Below, in pieces: positions 6,101 through 8,814 of a DNA stretch of 8,814 bases. The position numbers were made by a program, and so were the translations under genes. The DNA comes from Chloroflexota bacterium. Its GTDB lineage: Bacteria; Chloroflexota; Anaerolineae; B4-G1. Location of the stretch: NCBI GenBank assembly GCA_024232355.1, contig JAAEPW010000965.1, positions 1 to 8,814 on the forward strand, written 5' to 3'. Below the pieces are notes generated by a model, which saw only the letters and a list, made by a program, of their open reading frames with translations, ran no database searches and was not told the DNA's origin. How positions within the stretch are numbered: position 1 is the stretch's first letter; the number at the start of each line of letters is the position of its first letter.

Positions 6101-8814
6101 GGTTTACCGTTTCGTGGAACTCGACGCTGCCATCGCTAGAGATTGGCACGGTAAAAGTGATGCTGGTCACGCCGGGAGCAAAGATCATCACGCCGTTGGT
6201 GGCGATATAGTCACTGCCGGCGATGGCGGTGCCGTTGCTGGTGCCATAGTTGACGGTAACCGTCAGGCCCGATAGCGCGCTCAATGTGACGGTGACGGGC
6301 GCCGCCCCCATGCCCTCTGACGCCATATAGTCTGTCGCGTCAAACTGCACGGTCGGCGGCGCGTCGTCGTCCGCGATGGTCAGCGTCGCCGGGTTGGGGG
6401 TGGATAGTGTACCGCTGACCGCGTCGCTCAAAACCAGGAGGACGGTTTCGTCCGCTTCGTCGAGGACATCGTCCACCAGCATGACAGTAAAGGCGGAGGC
6501 GATGGCGCCAGGTGTAAAGGTCAGCGTGCCGCTGGCCGTGAGATAGTCGCTGCCGGCGAGCGCGGTGCCGTTGCTGGTGGCATAGTCCGCCGTGACGGTA
6601 AAGGCCACCGGGCTGCTGAGGGTGGCGGTGATGGTGGCTGTGGGGACGTTCTCGCCCGTGCTGTACGCGGCGGCGCTGAACCGGACGGCCGGGATCGTGT
6701 CGTCGTCCTGGATAGTGAGCGTGGCGGCAGCGGGCGTGCCGAGGGATAGATAGTTCACGCTGCTCAACGTCAGGTTGAGGGCTTCGTCCGGCTCGGCGTT
6801 GGCGTCGTTGGTGATCGCTACACTGAGTGTCCGGGTTATCTGCCCGGGGTCAAAGGACAGCCAGCCGCTCGCCGCGGTATAGTCATCGCCTGCGGTGGCC
6901 GTGCCGTCGCCGGTGACATGGTAGACTCTGGCCGTCCGTCCCGACTCGGTGTTGAGGGTGACGGTAAAGGTGGTCGTGCCGGTGTCCTCTGTCACCGTGT
7001 ACGCACCGGAAACGAGTTGGACGACGGGCAATGGATCATCATCCCCAATGTTCAGCGTGGCCGCGCTAGGCGTGCCGAGATTGGTCCCCACTCCGTTGCT
7101 CAACGTCAGGTTGACGGTCTCATTATGTTCGTCCAGCGCGTCGTCGGTGATGGGCACGGTAAAGGTGACGGTGGTCGTGCCGGGGGTAAAGGTCACTATG
7201 CCCGTCGCGGGCACGTAATCACTCCCCGCCGTGGCCGTGCCGTCGCTGGTGGCATAGTCCACCGTCGCCGTGACCGCCGAGCTAAAGTTGAGCGTGGCGG
7301 CAATGGTCGCCTCACTCTCCGTCTCGTTCACGCTGTAAGAGGTGGCGCTGAACTGGACTGCCACGTCCACGATGGTGATCGTCGCCGGGTTGGGCGTGCC
7401 GAGGGTGGCGCTCACCGGGTCGCTCAACGTCAGGTTCAAGGTCTCGTCCGGCTCTGGCACGCCGTCGTCTATGAGAGATACGCTGAACCCCTCGCTGGTA
7501 TCGCCGGGCGCAAAAGTGAGCGTTCCACTGACGGCGACATAGTCATCGCCGCCGGTGGCCGATCCGTTGCTGGTGGTATAATTCACGGTGATGGTAAAGA
7601 CTGACGGGCGGCTGAGTGTGACCAGGGGATCAACGTTCCCGCTATTTTCCAACGCTCCGTAATTGGCGGCGCTAAAACGCACCTGGGGCAGGGGGTCATT
7701 GTTCTCGATGGTCACGAGTGCCTGGTTGGGCGTACTCAGGGTGGCGCTCACGGCGTTGCTCAACGTCACCGTAAACGTTTCGTCCGTTTCAAAAGTCGTG
7801 TCATTCGTGATCGGGATGTTGAACGTGCGGCTGGTCTGGCCCGGCGCAAAGGTCAGCGTGCCGCTGGAATCGGTATAGTCACTGCCGGCAATGGCCGTGC
7901 CGTCACTGGTGTCATAGTCCACCCGGACGGTCAGGCCAGACGTGATGCTGAGGGTAGCCTCGATGACGGCCGACCCTGTGCCCTCGCTCACGTCGTAGGC
8001 CGTGGCGCTCAACTGTACCTGGGCCGGAGCATCGTCGTCCAAAATGGTGACAGTGGCCGTGTCTGGCGCGCCCAGCGTGGCGTAGGTTGCCTGGCTCAAC
8101 GCCAGGTCAAAGGTCTCGCTCGCTTCCGGGTTGCCGTCGTCGAGGACCGTTATGGTAACGGTGGTCAAGGTGATGCCGGGAGTAAAGACCAGCGTGCCGT
8201 TGGCGGCAACGTAATCGCTGCCAGCGACAGCCGTGTTGTTCCCGGTGGCATAGTCTACGGTGACGGTGATGATGGAGGCATAACTCAACGTGGCTGTGAT
8301 CGTGACCGAGCCGTCGTTTTCCACCAACGTGTGCGTACCAGACTCAAACTGCACGACCGGCGGTGCGTCATCTTCGATGATGGTGAGCACGGCGGTGTTG
8401 GGCAGCCCCAGTTCGGCGTTGAGCGCGTTGGTCAGCACCACGGTCAGGGTCTCGTCGCCTTCGTACACCGTGTCGTCGGTGATGGGCACGGTAAAGGTGA
8501 CGAGCGTCGTGCCCTGAGGAAAGGTCAGGGTGCCTGTCGCGGTCACGTAATCGCTCCCCGCGCTGGCTATGCCGTTGATGGTCAAGTAATCCACCTCCAC
8601 TTGCAGGGTGCTGGTGGCGGGCAGCGTCACCGTGATGACGGCCTCTCCATCTCCATCGTTCTCGTTCACGCTATAGGCGCTGTTGCTCAGGTAAACGGCG
8701 AACGGCATGAGGAGGGTGACATTGTTTGGATTGAATTGCTCTTCAAAGGGCACACCACTATAATTGCGCGTGTCGAATTCCCCGATGCGCCCGCTGCTGG
8801 TCTGCAAAATCTCA
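177..8814 (-). CDS. Giant exported Calx-beta / PPC / C25-like cysteine peptidase / Ig-PKD-DUF11 protein, 5'-partial
   Basis: One uninterrupted minus-strand frame covers the window and ends in TGA at 177-179. It is open to the right edge (the codons before the TTG at 8807-8805 read GAG ATT), so the start and the expected signal peptide are missing; the TTG is unlikely to be the real start. Visible order: ten Calx-beta domains (residues 37-1155), PPC-like domain with a hexapeptide-repeat insert (1165-1355), C25/gingipain-like peptidase (about 1364-1780), beta-rich region (1781-2060), Calx-beta 11 (2062-2168), Fn3/Ig-like domains (2172-2345), two PKD-like domains (2352-2532), DUF11-like domain (2540-2655), Ig-like tail (2664-2858) and the terminal motif ILLPLVMRNYY. 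Composition is rich in Thr, Ser, Val and Asp with only 11 Lys and 8 Cys, typical of exported beta-sandwich proteins. Inferred role: surface-attached or released adhesin-peptidase. Substrate is unknown. No other gene is visible, so operon context cannot be judged. Confidence 0.93.
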   Translation of the reverse strand, partial: EILQTSSGRIGEFDTRNYSGVPFEEQFNPNNVTLLMPFAVYLSNSAYSVNENDGDGEAVITVTLPATSTLQVEVDYLTINGIASAGSDYVTATGTLTFPQGTTLVTFTVPITDDTVYEGDETLTVVLTNALNAELGLPNTAVLTIIEDDAPPVVQFESGTHTLVENDGSVTITATLSYASIITVTVDYATGNNTAVAGSDYVAANGTLVFTPGITLTTVTITVLDDGNPEASETFDLALSQATYATLGAPDTATVTILDDDAPAQVQLSATAYDVSEGTGSAVIEATLSITSGLTVRVDYDTSDGTAIAGSDYTDSSGTLTFAPGQTSRTFNIPITNDTTFETDETFTVTLSNAVSATLSTPNQALVTIENNDPLPQVRFSAANYGALENSGNVDPLVTLSRPSVFTITVNYTTSNGSATGGDDYVAVSGTLTFAPGDTSEGFSVSLIDDGVPEPDETLNLTLSDPVSATLGTPNPATITIVDVAVQFSATSYSVNETESEATIAATLNFSSAVTATVDYATSDGTATAGSDYVPATGIVTFTPGTTTVTFTVPITDDALDEHNETVNLTLSNGVGTNLGTPSAATLNIGDDDPLPVVQLVSGAYTVTEDTGTTTFTVTLNTESGRTARVYHVTGDGTATAGDDYTAASGWLSFDPGQITRTLSVAITNDANAEPDEALNLTLSSVNYLSLGTPAAATLTIQDDDTIPAVRFSAAAYSTGENVPTATITATLSSPVAFTVTADYATSNGTALAGSDYLTASGTLTFTPGAIASAFTVMLVDDVLDEADETVLLVLSDAVSGTLSTPNPATLTIADDDAPPTVQFDATDYMASEGMGAAPVTVTLSALSGLTVTVNYGTSNGTAIAGSDYIATNGVMIFAPGVTSITFTVPISSDGSVEFHETVNLALSSPTAATLSAPSEATLTILDDDSVPSVQLYAAAYSVDENGIAAVISATLDMASGLIVQVPYGTTDGTATGHAGGAGDYLPADGTLTFNPGQTNRQMYVFLTDDSIDEPDETVLLALGTPVSATLGTPHTTTLTILDDDPLPSLRFGASLYSVHENILTATIDVWLIPESAFTVTVDYATSDDSAISGMDYEATGGTLIFAPGETRRNFDIYIYDDLFSELADFFTLTLSSPVSATLGTPHTAPFRIISDDPIRPRDVGTEVLPGSSFTATVTRTMGADWYRVPVTMPGSTLVLTLSNQVDDYDLYLFAPDINEETGQVRDIGRIGNVGRIGNVGRIGNVGRIGNVARIGNVGRIGNVGDIIDLGDITNVGRIGNVGRIDNVGRIGNVGRIGNVGRIGNVGTLVGISASPVTGTEQIWFDVHELYGVYVVAVVGHTPEAIGQPYELAISVKPPTDSYEPILATVPNTFTIPTTNTTIHTLILANISRLNQFYTGTNTVTSTQLITGLNDLAAHPNVSGTVIHLDSYPALVYAYNLWDSQPGNPQAANFVASNIKSLLYRLWEAYPNLEYLVIAGDDRIIPYRRLVDMALVANERHYASVAYTPALSGSLSLRYMLSDDYYGGVLPLPYQGRELYLPHFSTGRLVESPSTIAATIDGFLAQPAIAPTDAMVTGYDFLIDQAHAVTQTLAGYGITTQTLLIDNAWTADTFSTTLFALAESPDLLSLNSHFEHYRFFPNDPNDVFAQQVTASTNYSGVLAFSVGCHSGLNIPDASAPSAIVGEDWAQAFLRQGATFIGNTGYGYGDSDLIAYSERIMVNFVEELGYEGDGPQTVGRALMRAKQRYFNSFAAGSFNNYNEKAMEEVVLYGLPMLRVSMPDSTSALPGGESIANATPGSGTITGTLTLTLSYTAHVIDTPALTGTYFSASGNLPGAYDLHIVGGRPIEPRASYNIHITDTEAHGVLMLGGTFTDVLDFDPAISLVVTDDIYAATEPFYPTDELYPAYPAVINRFLAINGQSHERLVVVPGQFRATRVTTPTIGTQRLYTDLQFEIYHAPTDTVDFMPPGIWQVQAFNTSTTLTFTVVISDDSGSLARVIALYRPLSSYTWSIVDLNYDLDSGLAEGSVPAPGEPFEYFVQAVDPTGNVALALDHGLPFRTVGAQFSAPVYSVNETVGEASITVTLDTPSASTAQVNYATGNGTALAGSDYLTVSGKLTFTPGVTMQTFTVPIINDSSSEENETVLLALSRAVNASLGTPTTATLTIIDSTPPDAPVLVSPANGVVISDTTPTLIWNPSPSPDAVGYYLNLNGTITDVGTVTQYTTTVLSDGVYTWTVATYDGLYTSPYTDDWLFEIDATVPDTSITVQPPDPSPTSTAVFTFTGSDSGSGVASFECQMDSGGWNTCSSPQAYTGLSDGSHTFEVQATDNAGNTDPTPATYIWSVDTSIVNQTPIANAGTDQTVNPGDTVALDGSRSNDPDGDALTYGWAQTDGLTVTLSDSTAVTPTFTAPHSATVLTFTLTVTDVGNLADTDTVVITVTGNVSGCVPISHVQISRIPAGDLFSGNPVRFETHIDPVTTTTPYTCTWMVNGVVTGASANTFAHAFATSGTYTVGVTVNNECLNPSSATMVVPVKTRNPAHPDLSQSTKSVSPFNVEMGGRMTFTLRLINSSNTTATAVLTDPIPANTFYAGWSWSSGGTLEVTEPNKLLFWSGQVISGTPIIIEFAVMVTASGLQAGDVVTNVAILDDGYGNEVMLQANAIYNPGYRLTINDGTLYTNKLTVTAKYLWNTNDPVNQVKISNDGGFVLDDGLNQTHTTGWITSTGIYTDWVMATFGDLRIPRTVYAVFHDSVTGQQYGRVRDDIVYDSEPPVVQRVSASAMIMNIVSVTAQDITLLVSATDNNSGVAGIWVSHNDVCNDDLEDQFYEVGEEIQWRLQDDSTAYVCAEDRANNISTPPFLYEGASDYTILLPLVMRNYY
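180..221 (-). other. C-terminal motif ILLPLVMRNYY
   Basis: The last residues (2863-2876) after the final beta domain are DYTILLPLVMRNYY, then the stop. A short hydrophobic strand with Leu-Pro-Leu-Val followed by Arg-Asn at the extreme C-terminus is a recurrent ending of exported Chloroflexota proteins as I recall it. Its role is not established; it could be a sorting signal or simply a conserved final strand. There is no LPxTG motif, no long hydrophobic helix and no run of basic residues, so a sortase or PEP-CTERM type anchor is not supported. Confidence 0.6.
234..818 (-). other. C-terminal beta-rich / Ig-like tail
   Basis: Residues about 2664-2858. The first part (YRLTINDGTLYTNKLTVTA, VNQVKISNDGGF, TGWITSTGIYTDWVM, RTVYAVFHDSVTGQQYG) resembles the segment seen in many bacterial surface proteins where 'NDG...y T n...V.l.l' introduces an Ig-like fold describing oriented motion of strands. 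The second part (PPVVQRVSAS, ITLLVSATDNNSGVAGIWVS, AYVCAEDRANNIS) is an Ig-like domain with the D-x-x-SGV and D-x-AxN signatures. C2815 and C2843 are suitably placed for a disulfide. Confidence 0.6.
843..1190 (-). other. DUF11-like domain
   Basis: Residues 2540-2655. Diagnostic pieces: PDLSQSTKSVSPFNVEMGG, then RMTFTLRLINSSNTTATAVL, TDPIPANTFYAG, and a closing stretch with GDVVTNVAILDDGYGN. This is the DUF11 pattern of K-x-v-s-P/G, T-Y-T-l-x-l-x-N-s-G, D-x-l-P and v-x-N-x-a found repeatedly in envelope and secreted proteins. It is a beta-sandwich of unknown precise role, here serving as a late tail module. Confidence 0.75.
1212..1754 (-). other. Two PKD-like domains
   Basis: The first (residues 2352-2440) is a clear PKD/REJ-type domain: PIANAGTDQTVNPGDTVALD, GSRSNDPDGDALTYGWAQ, and then TFTLTVTDVGNLADTDTVVITV. 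The second (about 2445-2532) is a more divergent PKD: FSGNPVRFETHI, YTCTWMVNG, and TFAHAFATSGTYTVGVTVNN. It carries three cysteines (C2445, C2484, C2520), so at least one intradomain disulfide is possible. PKD domains occur next to many secreted peptidases and glycosidases. Confidence 0.8.
1773..2294 (-). other. Two Fn3/Ig-like domains
   Basis: The first (residues 2172-2257) begins APVLVSPANGVVISDTTPTL, has LIWNPSPSPDAVGYYLNLNG and ends YTWTVATYDG...WLFEIDA. This is the 'what is the speaker's noun phrase' type of Fn3-like domain common in bacterial surface proteins. The second (2262-2345) reads TSITVQPPDPSPTSTAVFTF, GSGVASFECQMDSGGWNTC, SDGSHTFEVQATDNAGNTD and ATYIWSVD. That is the pattern of a widespread bacterial Ig-like domain with a short Cys pair (C2295 and C2305, ten apart), probably a disulfide. 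These act as spacers or binding modules outside the cell; the binding partner is unknown. Confidence 0.75.
2304..2624 (-). other. Eleventh Calx-beta domain, separated from the main array
   Basis: Residues about 2062-2168 carry the full Calx-beta template: AQFSAPVYSVNE, VNYATGNGTALAGSDYL, GKLTFTPG, FTVPIINDSSSEENETVLLALS, and LGTPTTATLTIID. It keeps the E-x-x-ET motif that copy 10 lost, but ends in DSTPPDAP instead of the DDD linker, so it hands over to an Fn3-like domain. It lies about 900 residues from the array, on the far side of the peptidase. It contains the only lysine seen in any of the eleven copies (K2115). Confidence 0.9.
2628..3467 (-). other. Beta-rich region after the peptidase, no family recognised
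   Basis: Residues 1781-2060. The region opens with a Gly/Ser/Thr-rich linker (PGGESIANATPGSGTITG). It continues with alternating hydrophobic strands, including LTGTYFSASGNLPGAYDLHI and VLMLGGTFTDVLDF. The last 90 residues look Ig-like: LTFTVVISDDSGSLARVIAL, YTWSIVDL, and then FEYFVQAVDPTGNVALA. That D-x-x-GNV ending is the usual last strand of bacterial Ig-like domains that follow secreted peptidases. In gingipains an Ig-like domain packs on the catalytic domain, so part of this stretch may stabilise the peptidase; that is inference from position. Confidence 0.5.
3468..4718 (-). other. C25 (gingipain-like) caspase-fold cysteine peptidase module
   Basis: Residues about 1364-1780. Landmarks in order: an alpha/beta start with HTLILANISRL (1382-1392); LEYLVIAGDDRIIPYRRL (1471-1488), the L-V-x-G-D-x-x-x-I-P signature of C25 peptidases; SDDYYGG (1520-1526); LPHFSTGRLVES (1539-1550), the PD-x-x-x-GR-like segment; SLNSHFEHYRF (1627-1637), the likely catalytic histidine region (H1631 or H1634); and AFSVGCHSGL (1661-1670) with candidate nucleophile C1666. 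The end also fits C25: GNTGYGYGD, TVGRALMRAKQRY, and the VVLYGLPMLRV strand. Clan CD enzymes usually have His-Gly at the histidine; here neither His is followed by Gly, so activity is likely but not certain. Gingipains cleave after Arg or Lys; specificity here cannot be read from sequence. C1666 is the only Cys in the first 2294 residues. Confidence 0.85.
4743..5315 (-). other. PPC-like (pre-peptidase C-terminal) beta domain, split by a repeat insert
   Basis: Residues about 1165-1355. The first half shows the PPC pattern: ADWYRVPV (1182-1189), then a glycine turn, LVLTLSN, and DDYDLYLFAP (1205-1214). The second half shows EQIWFDV, then GVYVVAVVG and QPYELAISV (1346-1354), matching the closing strands of PPC domains. 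Between the halves, where an ordinary PPC domain has a loop of roughly ten to twenty residues, sit 78 residues of hexapeptide repeats. PPC domains commonly flank secreted peptidases, and this one lies directly in front of the C25-like module. Its role is usually taken as secretion or substrate and surface binding; here that is inference. Domain boundaries are approximate. Confidence 0.75.
4896..5129 (-). repeat. Thirteen 18-bp in-frame repeats encoding GRIGNV hexapeptides
   Basis: Residues 1227-1304 are 13 exact-length hexapeptides. Units 1-4, 6, 9 and 11-13 are GRIGNV, unit 5 is ARIGNV, unit 10 is GRIDNV, and units 7-8 are GDIIDL and GDITNV. A degenerate GTLVGI follows. Apart from the Ala of unit 5 and the Asp of unit 10, glycine falls in nearly every third position with Ile or Val just before it, so the true pattern is a tripeptide aliphatic-Gly-x. 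At DNA level the units mostly alternate between two codon versions (plus-strand aatccg and gattcg forms), giving a 36-bp higher period. The array is inserted in the central loop of the PPC-like domain, just before the peptidase. No function is known to me for this repeat; a solenoid or glycine-helix fold is possible. Confidence 0.95.
5343..8699 (-). repeat. Array of ten tandem Calx-beta domains (protein-level repeats of about 330 bp)
   Basis: Ten copies of about 110 residues follow one template: V-Q-F-S-A-x-Y-S-V-x-E, then VDYATSDGTA-AGSDY, GTLTFxPG, FTVPITDD, E-x-x-ET-x-x-L-x-L, LGTP-x-x-ATLTI and a DDD linker. Approximate positions: 8367-8699, 8031-8357, 7695-8021, 7365-7685, 7035-7364, 6699-7025, 6363-6689, 6027-6353, 5679-6017 and 5343-5669 (copies 1 to 10 in protein order). 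Calx-beta domains are known calcium-binding Ig-like sandwiches from Na/Ca exchangers, integrin beta-4 and bacterial adhesins; the conserved Glu, SDY and DDD acids fit calcium sites at domain junctions. Odd copies: copy 4 lacks the acidic linker before copy 5; copy 9 has a four-residue glycine-rich insertion before GDY; copy 10 has lost the E-x-x-ET motif (reads ELADFF). Inferred role: a calcium-rigidified stalk or adhesive region. No lysine or cysteine occurs in any of the ten. Confidence 0.92.

Noticed and set aside
8706..8807. Gene start inside the window at TTG 8807 or ATG 8708
   Set aside because: The frame is open beyond both, neither is followed by a signal peptide as an exported protein needs, too few bases are visible to judge a ribosome binding site for the TTG, and the ATG begins directly at the first Calx strand.

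Overview
The window holds essentially one thing: a single giant reading frame on the minus strand. It is open from the right edge of the window (8814) to a TGA stop at 177-179, followed by about 176 bases of non-coding DNA. The gene is cut off at its 5' end. The first possible initiator inside the window is a TTG at 8807-8805, but the frame stays open to its right, no signal peptide follows it, and the first in-frame ATG (8708-8706) runs straight into a domain. The true start and any export signal therefore lie outside the window. Residue numbers below count from that TTG (2876 residues visible).

The visible protein is a modular, almost certainly exported surface or extracellular protein. From N- to C-terminus it has: ten tandem Calx-beta domains (residues about 37-1155); a pre-peptidase C-terminal-like (PPC) beta domain whose middle loop carries 13 hexapeptide repeats of the GRIGNV type (1227-1304); a caspase-fold C25 (gingipain-like) cysteine peptidase module with candidate nucleophile C1666 (about 1364-1780); an uncharacterised beta-rich region; an eleventh Calx-beta domain; two Fn3/Ig-like domains; two PKD-like domains; a DUF11-like domain; further Ig-like sequence; and a short hydrophobic C-terminal motif, ILLPLVMRNYY.

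The organism is probably a member of the Chloroflexota. The C-terminal (I/Y)LPLVxRN-type ending, and long exported proteins built from Calx-beta, PPC, C25 and DUF11 modules, are features I associate with that phylum; this is recall, not a search. Base composition is moderately GC-rich and uneven: hand-counted 60-base samples in the Calx array gave 62-72% GC, and samples in the peptidase and tail gave 45-55%.

A plausible overall picture is a calcium-stiffened adhesive stalk (Calx array) holding a peptidase away from the cell or matrix, with a C-terminal tail of adhesion or spacer domains. The parts most worth a second look are the GRIGNV repeat inserted in the PPC domain, the total absence of lysine in the first 1354 residues, and the lone cysteine in the first 2294 residues, which sits exactly where the peptidase nucleophile is expected.
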